A stretch of 64,000 bases of DNA, taken from NCBI RefSeq assembly GCF_009754945.1, contig NZ_WPIN01000005.1:620001-684000 (forward strand), in the 5' to 3' direction. Of the stretch, positions 28,480 to 37,644 are shown one piece after another. The DNA is from Spirosoma arboris. GTDB lineage: Bacteria; Bacteroidota; Bacteroidia; Cytophagales; Spirosomataceae. Below the pieces are notes generated by a model. The model was not told where the DNA came from. It made no database searches and was given only the letters and a program-made list of their open reading frames with translations. Both the position numbers and the translations under genes were made by a program. Each line of letters begins with the position of its first letter. Within the stretch, counting starts at the first letter, position 1.

Positions 28480-29622
28480 TTACGAAACCAATTTCAATCC
28501 ATCGGCAAACGCCTGCATCTGGGGCATTGTACCCAGCGAAACACGGCACCAGTATTGACCATCAAATTTCCACTGACGGATGCTTACGCCCTGTTCCATC
28601 ATACGGGCAACGAAATCTTCACCCTTCATCCGAATTGGGAACATTACGAAGTTCGCACCCGATGGAAGCGGTTCGTAGTTATGTTGCTTCAGAACACCCA
28701 GCAGATAATCCTTGGACTCCTGAGCCTTGCCAAGCGAGAATTTGATAAAGTCTTTATCCTGCAAACTAACACTGGCTGCCCGCAGGGTTGTCATGCTGAT
28801 ACAGCCCCCACCAGTTGAGAATTTGGAAATCTGTTCCAGCAACTCAGGTTTCGCAATCATATAGCCCGTCCGTAAGCCAGCAAAGCCGTGTACTTTCGAG
28901 AATGTCTTGGTAATAATGACGTTGTAACCCTTCTTCACCATGTCCACCATCGTGTAAGCTTTCGGATCTGGCGTATAGTCGATATAAGCTTCATCCACCA
29001 GAATTGGCGTCTTTGCCCCAACCGCTTCGCAGAAGGCCCGCAGCTTAGCCGGATCTACCGTAATCGCCGTTGGGTTATTGGGGTTACACATATAAACCAT
29101 ACCCGTTTGGCTACCTACGCGCTCGTTGAGTTTGTTCAGGTTGATGTCGTAACCATCAGCGGCTACCAGCGGAACGCGATCCATAGTAATACCATGTTTT
29201 ATGGCAGCCCGAGGAAGTTGATCAAACGTCGGATCTGGCGCAACGATGGTACGGCCAGCATTAGGTCGATAAGCCGCCCAAAGTGAAGCTGCCGTCAATA
29301 GCTCACCCGAACCAGCACCCAGAAGCACGTAGTCTTCAGGAACGCCTTCAGTATCAGCCACTAATTTGCGGAATTTCCTGGCATATTCCATCGCATAAAG
29401 GTAGCCGTCGGGAGCAGCCTCTGTAATGGTTTTAATCGCCTTTGGCGAAGGACCATACGGGTTTTCATTAGCCGACAAGCGAGCTTTCAGCACACCGTCT
29501 TTGGGTAGTCTGTAACCTGCGAGCGTTTCTGGTTCCGGTTCACAGAATGCAGCAGGCGCAGCTGCCAAACTTAAGCCTGATAACACACTGGCCCGAAGCC
29601 AGTCACGACGATTGATTGACAT
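28480..29622 (-). CDS. Tat-exported histidinol-phosphate aminotransferase-like enzyme
   Basis: A 380-residue fold-type I PLP enzyme of the HisC group. Visible motifs are ANENPYGPSPKA, CNPNNPTA, LVDEAYIDYTPD, and TKTFSKVHGFAGLRTGY with the PLP-binding lysine. The N-terminus MSINRRDWLRASVLSGLSL fits a Tat signal. Exported HisC-like enzymes exist in Bacteroidota, but their substrate is not known. It is not next to other his genes, so a role in histidine synthesis is doubtful. Confidence 0.85.
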   Translation of the reverse strand: MSINRRDWLRASVLSGLSLAAAPAAFCEPEPETLAGYRLPKDGVLKARLSANENPYGPSPKAIKTITEAAPDGYLYAMEYARKFRKLVADTEGVPEDYVLLGAGSGELLTAASLWAAYRPNAGRTIVAPDPTFDQLPRAAIKHGITMDRVPLVAADGYDINLNKLNERVGSQTGMVYMCNPNNPTAITVDPAKLRAFCEAVGAKTPILVDEAYIDYTPDPKAYTMVDMVKKGYNVIITKTFSKVHGFAGLRTGYMIAKPELLEQISKFSTGGGCISMTTLRAASVSLQDKDFIKFSLGKAQESKDYLLGVLKQHNYEPLPSGANFVMFPIRMKGEDFVARMMEQGVSIRQWKFDGQYWCRVSLGTMPQMQAFADGLKLVS

Positions 29623-29980
29623 AAGCGAAGGTTATTTTTATCGCATGAATAAATACACTGACGACTATATTTTAAGGGAAGAACCGGCTTCCGGAAGCAC
29701 TACTAGGAAGTCGAAAATTGATTATTTTGTCGTACTCTATCGAATAGACCAAATATATGGCTGAAAACCACGCTTTCAAATAATATTTCATTAAATATCA
29801 AAGATCTCCACACAAAATTTTAATAAATATAAAAATTGACAAATAAAACTAAACTATTTAAAGTCAGTATCTTGTACTGAGTCTATTTGAGCTAATTTCT
29901 TCATTTGGGCACACAGTATGTAGGTCAAAGGGAGGTTTTGTAGTATCAACAATCTGCCGTGAATATTTAGTAACCTGTTC
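29623..29980. other. A+T-rich gap between divergent genes
   Basis: With the promoter that follows, this is a 393-base gap. It has runs of A/T around 29760-29850 and presumably the promoter of the minus-strand aminotransferase gene. No gene or repeat was seen. Confidence 0.4.
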
Positions 29981-30011
29981 TTTGATTTTTGTGAAATAGC
30001 AAATAGATTTG
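29981..30011 (+). promoter_or_regulatory. Consensus Bacteroidota promoter, apparently leaderless
   Basis: TTTG (29981-29984), 19 bases, then TAGATTTG (30004-30011) matches the -33/-7 consensus exactly. The ATG of the coiled-coil gene is at 30016, so the predicted transcript would begin at or very near the start codon. Confidence 0.55.
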
Positions 30012-30015
30012 GCTT

Positions 30016-30384
30016 ATGAAAAATGAAGAGAGAATTTTAGAATTACTGATTGAAACCCTCCAGCGCATCGATCGCCATAATGAAGAAATAGAGCGTCTTA
30101 ATAAGAAATTTGACCGCCATGCTGAACAATTTGACCAACATAACGAACTATTGGAATTATATAGTGAACGAGTCGAACGCCAGCAGGAAGAAATTGACGT
30201 TGTTATAGGCCAAATACAGAAACATCAGGAACGCCTGGACAGACATGGCGAGGCCTTTGGTTCGCTACGGGAGCGTACTGAAGCCATTCATCAAAGTGCC
30301 CTTGAGCAGCAGAAGGCGTATCAGGCGATGACAGAATTATTAATGCATCACAACCGAGCTTTAGCCGCAAAAGGAATTTTATAA
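30016..30384 (+). CDS. Small coiled-coil protein
   Basis: A 122-residue, highly charged, all-helical protein. It has heptad-like repeats containing DRH/ERH words (RIDRHNEEIERL, KFDRHAEQFDQH, QERLDRHGEAF) and no signal peptide. Function unknown; an oligomeric scaffold is an inference. Its stop codon overlaps the stop codon region of the convergent glycosyltransferase gene through the shared sequence TTATAA. Confidence 0.7.
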   Translation: MKNEERILELLIETLQRIDRHNEEIERLNKKFDRHAEQFDQHNELLELYSERVERQQEEIDVVIGQIQKHQERLDRHGEAFGSLRERTEAIHQSALEQQKAYQAMTELLMHHNRALAAKGIL

Positions 30385-31404
30385 TTCCAACTGTGCCAGC
30401 TCCTCTAGCTGAATACCCCAGGCACATCGAAAATGACCTAGTGGGCAGGCCTTCCGCCCATGCAGATTACAGGGCTTACAATCGAGCGGTTCCGGTGTTT
30501 GTACTACCCGCGAAACATCGGCCAACGGGCCAAATCCAAACTCAGGTACCGTCGAACAGAAAATAGCCGTTGTCGGTGCATTCATCGCAGAGCAAAGATG
30601 TAAAGGAGCGGAATCGTTAACGTAGTTCATAACCGCTCCCTGTTGCAAGGCAGCCGATTGCAACAAACTCAATTTCCCCGCCAGATTGACAACCCCTTCT
30701 CCTCGCCCGGTCAATGTTTTAATTGTGTCACAAGCCGCTGTATCTGTCGGTGCGCCTAGTAAATAGATGGTGAGTTTCTCTGGCAACGCTTTTATTAATT
30801 CAACCCATCGCTCAGTTGGGTACTGCTTCGTAAACCAGACAGACATTGGTGCCATACACACATATGGTTGACTCTGATACGTTTTTACAGCCGCATAGTC
30901 GGCAGCAGACGGATATAGTTTAGGTCTTGCCAGAGCAGTGACCTGAAGGTGCTCAGTCAACCCCAGCGTAGTAAGCAAACCAGCATTGCGATTAATCTCG
31001 TGAACACCCGGTTCAAAACGATGCTCAACCTGATACGTAAAGAATCGTGAGAATGGGTTTTTGTTGAAACCAGCCGTAACATCCGCTCCAGATAAGGCCG
31101 TCAATAACCCCATAGTGCCGTAACGTTGCAGATTCAGAACAGCATCGTATTTATAGGCACGAACTATTCGTAATAACCGCCATAAATCGCGATATTTGGT
31201 GCCTTTTTTATGCCAGATCAGCACTTCATTCAGAAACGGATGATTGGCGAGCAAGCTCTCATTTCCTTTACGAACCAACACATCCAGCACCGCATCGGGT
31301 CGGGCCTGGTGAAGTTGTTCAAGCAGAGCCGTAGCCAGAATCACGTCGCCGATGAAAGCGGTTTGAATAATCAGGAACCGGGGCGGTTTGGTTGCGGTTA
31401 TCAT
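30379..31404 (-). CDS. Glycosyltransferase family 9 (heptosyltransferase-like)
   Basis: A 341-residue GT-B enzyme with RFLIIQTAFIGDVILATALLEQL at the N-terminus and the C-terminal YVNDSAPLHLCSAMNAPTTAIFC donor-site block. It probably transfers heptose to lipopolysaccharide core. ATG 31404 is preferred over a TTG at 31416. It overlaps the coiled-coil gene by six bases at the 3' end. The M16 peptidase gene starts 43 bases away in the opposite direction, so both promoters share a very short region. Confidence 0.88.
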   Translation of the reverse strand: MITATKPPRFLIIQTAFIGDVILATALLEQLHQARPDAVLDVLVRKGNESLLANHPFLNEVLIWHKKGTKYRDLWRLLRIVRAYKYDAVLNLQRYGTMGLLTALSGADVTAGFNKNPFSRFFTYQVEHRFEPGVHEINRNAGLLTTLGLTEHLQVTALARPKLYPSAADYAAVKTYQSQPYVCMAPMSVWFTKQYPTERWVELIKALPEKLTIYLLGAPTDTAACDTIKTLTGRGEGVVNLAGKLSLLQSAALQQGAVMNYVNDSAPLHLCSAMNAPTTAIFCSTVPEFGFGPLADVSRVVQTPEPLDCKPCNLHGRKACPLGHFRCAWGIQLEELAQLEL

Positions 31405-31447
31405 GAGTACGCTCAATACGTCGTTACGACTGCGTCAATAACTAAGA

Positions 31448-32683
31448 ATGGAAGATTACGAAGTTTATACTCTGCCCAATGGAATTCGAATTGCGCACAA
31501 ACAAATGCCATACACGCAAATTGCCCACTGTGGTATTATGCTCGACATTGGCAGCCGCGACGAACAACCGCATCAGCAGGGATTGGCCCATTTCTGGGAG
31601 CATATGGCATTCAAAGGTACGGAGAAACGAAAATCCTACCACATTATCACTCGTCTGGAAAACATCGGTGGTGAGTTAAATGCCTACACGACCAAAGAAA
31701 AAGTTTGCTTTCATGCCTCGGTTCTAGGCGACCATTTTGAGAAAGCAGCTGAATTGCTGGCCGATATCACGTTCCACTCAGTTTTTCCTGAAAAACAAAT
31801 TGAGCGCGAGCGCGGAGTTATTCTGGAAGAAATGGCGATGTATTATGACTCGCCTGAAGACGCTATTCAAGATGATTTCGATGAATTAGTGTTTCCCAAT
31901 CATGCACTTGGTGGCAATATTCTTGGTACTACCGAAACGGTTGGGGCGTTCCGACGTGAAGACCTTCAGCAATTCATTGCCGAGAATTACGACACCAGCC
32001 GGATTGTGTTTGCATCTGTCAGCAAGTTGCCATTTAAGCAGGTTGTGAAGATTGCCGAAAAGTATTTCCACGATGTGCCAGCGCAACATTCCGCCCGACA
32101 ACGGAAAATGCCAACCGACTATGTCCCGCGCCAAACCCGTGTAGAACGGCCTATTACACAGGCACAATGCGCTCTTGGCCGGCCAGCCTATGGATTGACT
32201 GATCCACGACGGCTTCCTTTTTTCATGCTCGTCAACCTGCTTGGTGGACCCGGTATGAATTCACGGCTCAACCTGAATCTTCGTGAAAAGTATGGTTTGG
32301 TTTATTCGATCGACGCCAGCTACACACCTTATTTAGATACAGGCTTTTTGGGCATCTATTTTGGCACCGACCCCAAAAAGGTCGATAAGGCCCATTCGTT
32401 GATTATGAAGGAGTTGAAACGGTTGCGTGAACAGCCATTAACGACTCTGCAATTGCACCAAACGAAAGAACAGCTGATTGGACAACTGGCTATGGCCGAA
32501 GAAAGCAACAACAGCTTTATGCTGATGATGGCCAAAAGCCTGCTTGATATTAATCGTGTTGAATCGCTAAATGATATTTTCAACGACATTAAAGCCGTAA
32601 CAGCTGACCAACTCCAGGGGCTCGCTCAAGAAACTTTCGATGAAAGTCAATTCAGTACCTTGACGTTTGTACCGGAAAAATAA
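31448..32683 (+). CDS. M16 family zinc peptidase
   Basis: A 411-residue pitrilysin-like peptidase. The inverted zinc motif HFWEH is at residues 48-52, with the second zinc glutamate E128 in RGVILEEMAM, 76 residues on. The C-terminal half is the inactive M16 repeat. No signal peptide is visible, so it is probably cytosolic. It resembles the small processing-peptidase-like members of the family. Confidence 0.92.
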   Translation: MEDYEVYTLPNGIRIAHKQMPYTQIAHCGIMLDIGSRDEQPHQQGLAHFWEHMAFKGTEKRKSYHIITRLENIGGELNAYTTKEKVCFHASVLGDHFEKAAELLADITFHSVFPEKQIERERGVILEEMAMYYDSPEDAIQDDFDELVFPNHALGGNILGTTETVGAFRREDLQQFIAENYDTSRIVFASVSKLPFKQVVKIAEKYFHDVPAQHSARQRKMPTDYVPRQTRVERPITQAQCALGRPAYGLTDPRRLPFFMLVNLLGGPGMNSRLNLNLREKYGLVYSIDASYTPYLDTGFLGIYFGTDPKKVDKAHSLIMKELKRLREQPLTTLQLHQTKEQLIGQLAMAEESNNSFMLMMAKSLLDINRVESLNDIFNDIKAVTADQLQGLAQETFDESQFSTLTFVPEK

Positions 32684-32696
32684 GGGCAGGTCCGAC

Positions 32697-32774
32697 GTTT
32701 CAGATTCAATGTTTCAGGTTTAGCCTGATCCAGAAATCTAAAACTTTAGGCTTGAAGCATGGAACATGAAACAC
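32697..32774. repeat. Imperfect heptad palindrome running into a start codon
   Basis: The left arm has heptads GTTTCAG, ATTCAAT, GTTTCAG, GTTTAGC. The right arm has CTTGAAG, CATGGAA, CATGAAA, CACGAAA. The ATG of the MazG gene (32766) lies inside the right arm, so its first codons (MKHE) are repeat-derived. Confidence 0.65.
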
Positions 32775-33110
32775 GAAACAGAATTAACCCTACGCGACGC
32801 TCAGACCACCGTCGACGACTGGATCAAAACCGTTGGTGTTCGTTACTTCAACGAACTGACGAATATGGCTCAGTTGACTGAGGAAGTTGGTGAAGTAGCG
32901 CGTATAATCGCCCGGCGTTACGGAGAACAATCTGAAAAGGAATCAGACAAAAACAAAGACCTCGGCGACGAATTAGCTGACGTGCTTTGGGTACTGATCT
33001 GCCTGGCCAATCAAACCGGCGTTGACCTGACAGAAGCTTTTCAGAAAAATCTGGATAAGAAAAACATTCGAGATGCCACCCGGCATTTGACTAATGATAA
33101 ACTAAAGTAG
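32766..33110 (+). CDS. MazG-like nucleotide pyrophosphohydrolase
   Basis: A 114-residue all-alpha protein with the metal motif E40-x2-E43 (TEEVGEVARI) and E69-x2-D72 (DELADVLW). It should hydrolyse nucleoside triphosphates or modified nucleotides to monophosphates and pyrophosphate. The start lies in a heptad palindrome, so the first few residues vary in origin; the family core begins about residue 9. Confidence 0.9.
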   Translation: MKHETELTLRDAQTTVDDWIKTVGVRYFNELTNMAQLTEEVGEVARIIARRYGEQSEKESDKNKDLGDELADVLWVLICLANQTGVDLTEAFQKNLDKKNIRDATRHLTNDKLK

Positions 33111-33159
33111 TCCGTGTTTTTTTGAAGTATACACGGGCTGAAGCCCATGGGTACAAACA

Positions 33160-33195
33160 AAAATGCCTGCTGAAATCAATTTCAGCAGGCATTTT
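33160..33195. terminator. Bidirectional terminator between convergent genes
   Basis: A perfect 17-bp stem (33160-33176 with 33179-33195) has A/T runs at the base on both sides and almost no loop. It serves the MazG gene and the convergent hydroxylase gene. Confidence 0.9.
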
Positions 33196-33214
33196 GCGTT
33201 AGAATACAGATCAA

Positions 33215-33862
33215 TTATTTCTGGAACGATCCAAAAATATAGTCCCAGAAAGGCGATGACACACCGTAATTGCTTTCTGGATTTTTGTAGTGGTGAACAC
33301 TGTGGTTAATCCATAGCTGCTTGAAAAAATTCTTTGGTGGCGCATACGCATGTACGATGAAATGTGTAGCCAGATAACCCGAATAGCCAACTAGAAAGCC
33401 TGGGAAGAATGCATAGGCAGCTTCGCCCATCATTAAAAAAAACACACCAAAGAAAAAAGCAGCTACAAAAATAGCCAGCGCGGGAGGCATAGCCAACCGG
33501 GTTTTGTCTTTCGGATATTCGTGGTGAATACCGTGAAATGTGTATTGAATTTTAGCCCGCTTTGGTGTCGATGGCGTTAAATGATACAGATACCGGTGCA
33601 GCACGTATTCGAATAACGTAAACGAAAATAACCCCGCCACAAACAATAAGCCAATCGTACCATTGGTCATATTGGTATAGGTAAAGGCATACCATCCCAG
33701 AAACGCCGACAGAGCAATCCACATCGAGATGGGAACCATGATATGTGTACGCGACAGCGCTTCTAAGATCGGATTGTCAAATAATTTTTTGGTGCCGCTG
33801 TTTTTAGGCCGGGTTTTGCCATGCCCAGCCATGGTTTGCAGCTTCTCAGTAGTAGATTCCAT
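33215..33862 (-). CDS. Sterol desaturase / fatty acid hydroxylase family membrane protein
   Basis: A 215-residue membrane protein with the di-iron histidine clusters HRYLYH, HGIHH, HFIVH and HSVHHYKNPESNYG. It resembles fatty-acid 2-hydroxylase, so hydroxylation of a membrane lipid such as a sphingolipid is a reasonable inference for this group. Two cytoplasmic-side helix pairs carry the histidines. It has its own promoter upstream. Confidence 0.85.
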   Translation of the reverse strand: MESTTEKLQTMAGHGKTRPKNSGTKKLFDNPILEALSRTHIMVPISMWIALSAFLGWYAFTYTNMTNGTIGLLFVAGLFSFTLFEYVLHRYLYHLTPSTPKRAKIQYTFHGIHHEYPKDKTRLAMPPALAIFVAAFFFGVFFLMMGEAAYAFFPGFLVGYSGYLATHFIVHAYAPPKNFFKQLWINHSVHHYKNPESNYGVSSPFWDYIFGSFQK

Positions 33863-33884
33863 AAGTTGTACTCAATTAGCCGTG

Positions 33885-33913
33885 CAAAATTACAATGAAA
33901 ATCAATTCTTCAA
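33885..33913 (-). promoter_or_regulatory. Promoter of the hydroxylase gene
   Basis: On the minus strand, TTG (33911-33913), 18 bases, then TAATTTTG (33892-33885) fits the -33/-7 pattern. It ends 22 bases before the ATG. Confidence 0.45.
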
Positions 33914-33947
33914 GTGAATATAGTAAACTCTATTTACTATATTTTAA

Positions 33948-35285
33948 TTACGTCTTACTAACCTCCAGTTGATCGGAAAGTTTTTCCTGCATCGCATTCA
34001 CATCACCTTTAGGCAATTTCGGTCGAATAATAAGTCGTAATGAATTACTATATGTTAGGTAGTTAAACAGCCAGTTCAGGAAGATCGACAGCCTGTTTTT
34101 TACCCCTACAATCGACATTAAGTGAACAAATAACCACGTAAGCCAGGCAAAAAATCCCTGAAATTTCAAAAATGGCAGATCAACCACAGCTAATCCTCGG
34201 CCAATAGTTGCCATTGTGCCTAAATCTCGATAGGTAAATTCTTCAGGTTGCTCGTTACGAACCCAATGAATGAAGTTTTTAGCCAGGTGCCGCCCCTGTT
34301 GCATGGCGGGTTGTGCTACTTGAGGATGGCCATTAGGCCATTTTTCCTCAGCCATCATAGCCACATCGCCAATGGCAAACACATCCGTAAATCCCTGAAC
34401 CTGACTATATCGGTTAACTGAAACACGTCCGCCACGCCCAATAACTTCTGGTGGCAACCCTGCTAATGGATTGGCCTTTACACCAGCCGCCCAGATTAGA
34501 TTGTTGGTACGGAGGGTTGAGCCATCATTCATCGTAACAATACGTCCATCAAAATCTTTCACGCGGGTATTCAGCCGTACGTTAACGCCTAGCCCTTGTA
34601 GGTACTTCAACGAATGCTCCTGCGATTGCACAGACATGGGGCCCAATAATTCAGCACCCGATTCGATGAGGTAGATATCCATCATCTTAAAATCCAGTTC
34701 AGGATAATCCTTGGGCAGAACAGTCTTACGCATTTCGGCTAACGTACCACATAATTCTACACCCGTTGGGCCTCCTCCCACAACGACGACATCCATCAAG
34801 CCCTCCCGTTCATCGAGCGTTTCGACACTTAGAGCATCCTCGAAATTCTGAAGCATTCGATTTCTAAGCGCAATAGCTTCAGCCACCGATTTCATCGGCA
34901 GGGCTTTTTCGATAATGTTCTGCTGATTGAAAAAATTCGTATCGGCTCCGGTAGCCATCACCAAATAGTCATAGGTAATCGGACCAAGTTCGGTGTCAAC
35001 GGCTTTGTCTGCCGGGCGAATGCCCGTGACGTTAGTAACGCGAATGTGTACGTTTTTACAATTGCCAAACACGGCTCGTAACGGGAACAAAATAGAGTTT
35101 GCTTCCAGACCAGCAGTAGCAACCTGATAATAAAGCGGTTGAAACTCATGATAATTCTGCTTATTAATCAGAACTACCTGAAACTCCTTTCGGCGCGATA
35201 GGTTCCGGGCCAGTTTCAGGCCTCCAAAACCTGCACCAACGATGACTACGCGCTTGCGGTCGGTTTGAGGTATGTTTGGGTTCAT
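33948..35285 (-). CDS. Type II NADH dehydrogenase (NDH-2)
   Basis: A 445-residue FAD protein. The FAD-binding GAGFGGL lies near residue 17 and the NADH-binding VVVGGGPTGVELCG near residue 168. FAIGDVAMM and the C-terminal amphipathic region (WLTWLFVHLMSIVGVKNRLSIFLNWLFNYLTYSNSLRLI) follow; the latter binds the membrane. It transfers electrons from NADH to menaquinone without pumping protons. Confidence 0.93.
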   Translation of the reverse strand: MNPNIPQTDRKRVVIVGAGFGGLKLARNLSRRKEFQVVLINKQNYHEFQPLYYQVATAGLEANSILFPLRAVFGNCKNVHIRVTNVTGIRPADKAVDTELGPITYDYLVMATGADTNFFNQQNIIEKALPMKSVAEAIALRNRMLQNFEDALSVETLDEREGLMDVVVVGGGPTGVELCGTLAEMRKTVLPKDYPELDFKMMDIYLIESGAELLGPMSVQSQEHSLKYLQGLGVNVRLNTRVKDFDGRIVTMNDGSTLRTNNLIWAAGVKANPLAGLPPEVIGRGGRVSVNRYSQVQGFTDVFAIGDVAMMAEEKWPNGHPQVAQPAMQQGRHLAKNFIHWVRNEQPEEFTYRDLGTMATIGRGLAVVDLPFLKFQGFFAWLTWLFVHLMSIVGVKNRLSIFLNWLFNYLTYSNSLRLIIRPKLPKGDVNAMQEKLSDQLEVSKT

Positions 35286-35438
35286 TCAAATTTACGATTT
35301 ACACCAGGCCGTTGACGATTAGTCTTTGACTTGTGGTATGCACTTGATTAATGGACCTATGCCGAGCAAAAGAAGCAAAAATGGATGGTACTAAGCCGAC
35401 AATTGTAACCGTAAAAACCCCTATTTGTTAAGACCAAT

Positions 35439-36578
35439 TTACGATACTAAAGGCTGTACGGTCTGCAATACCCGCTCGTAATGGGCTTCGTAGAGGGGCA
35501 AGATACGCGATAACTCGAATTCTTTGGCCCTTGCCAGCGCATTTTCTTTAAACGTGGGCAGGTTAGCATCATCAAGCACATAGAGCGCGTTTTTGACCAT
35601 ATCATCCACATCGCCAACCGGACTTAGGAAGCCTGTTACACCCTGTATATTGAGTTCGGGCAGGCCACCCGCATTTGATGTAATAAGCGGAACCTCGCAG
35701 GCCAAGGCTTCAAGAGCAGCCAGACCAAAACTTTCGTTTTCGGATGGCATAATAAACAGATCGGCAACGGACAACACTTCTTCAACCGCATCTAGTTTAC
35801 CAAGAAACCGTACCTGATCATAGATGCTGAGGTCGCGCACGAGCCGCTCGATACGAGCACGTTCTGGACCATCACCTACTAGCAGGAGTTTAGCTGGTGT
35901 TTGCTGCTGAATGTGATAAAAAGCCATGACCGCATCGTCAATACGCTTTACTCGCCGGAAGTTCGATGTATGTACAATCAACTTTTCGCCATTAGGACAG
36001 ATCGCTTTTTTAAAATGCTCTTTCTGTTGGCGTTTGAAACGGCTCAGATCAATGAAGTTAGGAATTACCTCGATTTCGCGATGAACGTTAAAGTGCTTAT
36101 AGGTATCCTGCCGCAAATTCTCCGATACAGCCGTTACGCCATCCGACTCGTTAATACTAAATGTAACGACCGGTTCGTAGGAAGCATCTTTGCCAACCAG
36201 TGTAATATCGGTACCGTGAAGCGTAGTGACAACGGGAACATTTCGCCCCTGCGAGCGAAGAATCATTTTGGCCATATACGCTGCTGATGCGTGCGGAATG
36301 GCGTAGTGAACATGCAGTAAATCAACGTTTTCGTTAATAACTACGTTAACCATAGCACTGGCCAGTGCCGACTCATAGGGTGCGTATTGAAATAGCGGGT
36401 ACGAGGGTATATTTACTTCGTGATAAAAGACATTTTCGTTGAAAAAATCGAGCCGGGGTGGTTGCTGATAAGTAATAAAATGAATCTGGTGACCGCTTTT
36501 GGCTAATCCTTTGCCGAGTTCGGTAGCTACTACACCACTGCCCCCAAAAGTCGGGTAGCACACAATGCCAATTTTCAT
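35439..36578 (-). CDS. bshA: N-acetyl-alpha-D-glucosaminyl L-malate synthase
   Basis: A 379-residue GT4 enzyme with MKIGIVCYPTFGGSGVVATE at the start, TLHGTDITLVG, and ENESFGLAALEALACEVPLITSNAGG near the C-terminus, the BshA pattern. It joins UDP-GlcNAc and L-malate in the first step of bacillithiol synthesis. The open frame adds 11 codons upstream that have no family match. BshB and BshC are not in the window. It is divergent from the UbiA gene. Confidence 0.95.
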   Translation of the reverse strand: MKIGIVCYPTFGGSGVVATELGKGLAKSGHQIHFITYQQPPRLDFFNENVFYHEVNIPSYPLFQYAPYESALASAMVNVVINENVDLLHVHYAIPHASAAYMAKMILRSQGRNVPVVTTLHGTDITLVGKDASYEPVVTFSINESDGVTAVSENLRQDTYKHFNVHREIEVIPNFIDLSRFKRQQKEHFKKAICPNGEKLIVHTSNFRRVKRIDDAVMAFYHIQQQTPAKLLLVGDGPERARIERLVRDLSIYDQVRFLGKLDAVEEVLSVADLFIMPSENESFGLAALEALACEVPLITSNAGGLPELNIQGVTGFLSPVGDVDDMVKNALYVLDDANLPTFKENALARAKEFELSRILPLYEAHYERVLQTVQPLVS

Positions 36579-36644
36579 GCGTGAGAGAACGAGTTTGTCT
36601 CTGAACAACAAATGTTAGCAAAAAGAATCCCGAAAGAAATGTAT

Positions 36645-36719
36645 TAAGTGAAGTGTGTGTAGTAAGTACAGTAAGTTGAACGATTTAGCCCACTGCACTT
36701 ACTACACACACTTCACTTA
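36645..36719. repeat. 28-bp-arm heptad palindrome between divergent gene starts
   Basis: Arms 36645-36672 and 36692-36719 differ at one base, with a 19-base loop. Heptads read AGTGAAG, TGTGTGT, AGTAAGT, ACAGTAA. It lies 67 bases from the bshA start and 41 from the UbiA start, so both transcripts lead away from it. Confidence 0.85.
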
Positions 36720-36759
36720 CTGCACTTATTACACTATTTTTACCCAAAAATCCACCCCA

Positions 36760-37635
36760 ATGGTTGTGCGCCAGTCGATTCCTTTCTCGGCCTTCACATC
36801 TGGCTTTCTGAAGCTCATTCGGGTGCAGAATTTGCTGATCGTGGTGTTGACACAGTTGCTGGCTCGTCTGTTTTTAGTTGGGCCACGTCAGGATAGTCTG
36901 CACCTGTTAACTGATAATAGCTTCTGGCTCCTTTCTTTTTCGACAGTCTGTATTGCCGCAGCGGGGTACATCATCAATGACTATTTTGATATCAAAATCG
37001 ATTTGATCAACAAGCCTGAGCGGGTTATTATCGGGCGTTATCTGAAACGCCGGGTGGCCATGGGTGTGCATCAGGCTCTGAATGTAATCGGCTGTCTTAT
37101 TGGCCTTTACCTAAGCAAGTGGGTCTTTCTGGCCGATGTACTAGCGGTGTCGTTGCTTTGGTTTTATTCGGCAAATTTCAAACGACAACCGCTTATTGGC
37201 AACATAGTTATTTCGCTGTTATCGGCCCTTTCCCTGCTTGTTTTAGCAGTTTATTACCGCCAAAACACCAATATGGTTCTTATTTATGCCCTATTTTCGT
37301 TTGGTATTTCGCTCATTCGCGAGATTATCAAAGACATGCAGGACATCCGGGGCGATGCTCGTTTCGGCTGCCGGACTATACCTATTATTTGGGGGTTACG
37401 TCGCACGAAATACCTACTATACGTTTTAATTGGGCTGTTTGTCTGTACGCTTTTCCTAATTGCGGGCTCGCTTCATAATAGCCGGCTCATTCTTATTTTC
37501 GTATTACTCCTGCTCCCAATTGCCTGGCTCGTTTACCGACTCGTTCTGGCCGATACCCGACGCGAATTTGGATACCTCAGTAGCCTCTGCAAACTCATTA
37601 TGCTGGTAGGAATCTTGAGCATGATCTGGACGTAG
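36760..37635 (+). CDS. UbiA family prenyltransferase
   Basis: A 291-residue membrane enzyme with eight to nine helices. The two aspartate motifs are NDYFDIKID (N73-D81) and DMQDIRGD, which bind prenyl diphosphate through magnesium. Homologues in Bacteroidota are often called geranylgeranylglycerol-phosphate geranylgeranyltransferase, but menaquinone or haem roles are possible. The frame reaches back to 36655 through the palindrome as a Tyr/Thr-rich stretch, so I use ATG 36760. Confidence 0.88.
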   Translation: MVVRQSIPFSAFTSGFLKLIRVQNLLIVVLTQLLARLFLVGPRQDSLHLLTDNSFWLLSFSTVCIAAAGYIINDYFDIKIDLINKPERVIIGRYLKRRVAMGVHQALNVIGCLIGLYLSKWVFLADVLAVSLLWFYSANFKRQPLIGNIVISLLSALSLLVLAVYYRQNTNMVLIYALFSFGISLIREIIKDMQDIRGDARFGCRTIPIIWGLRRTKYLLYVLIGLFVCTLFLIAGSLHNSRLILIFVLLLLPIAWLVYRLVLADTRREFGYLSSLCKLIMLVGILSMIWT

Positions 37636-37644
37636 GTTGGAGGT

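Noticed and set aside
28401..28818. Two overlapping plus-strand open frames of 114 and 134 codons
   Set aside because: They run through a terminator hairpin and opposite to the aminotransferase gene, whose motifs are intact.
36655..36759. N-terminal extension of the UbiA protein (Tyr/Thr-rich)
   Set aside because: The extra codons are a translation of the heptad palindrome. The family begins after ATG 36760.
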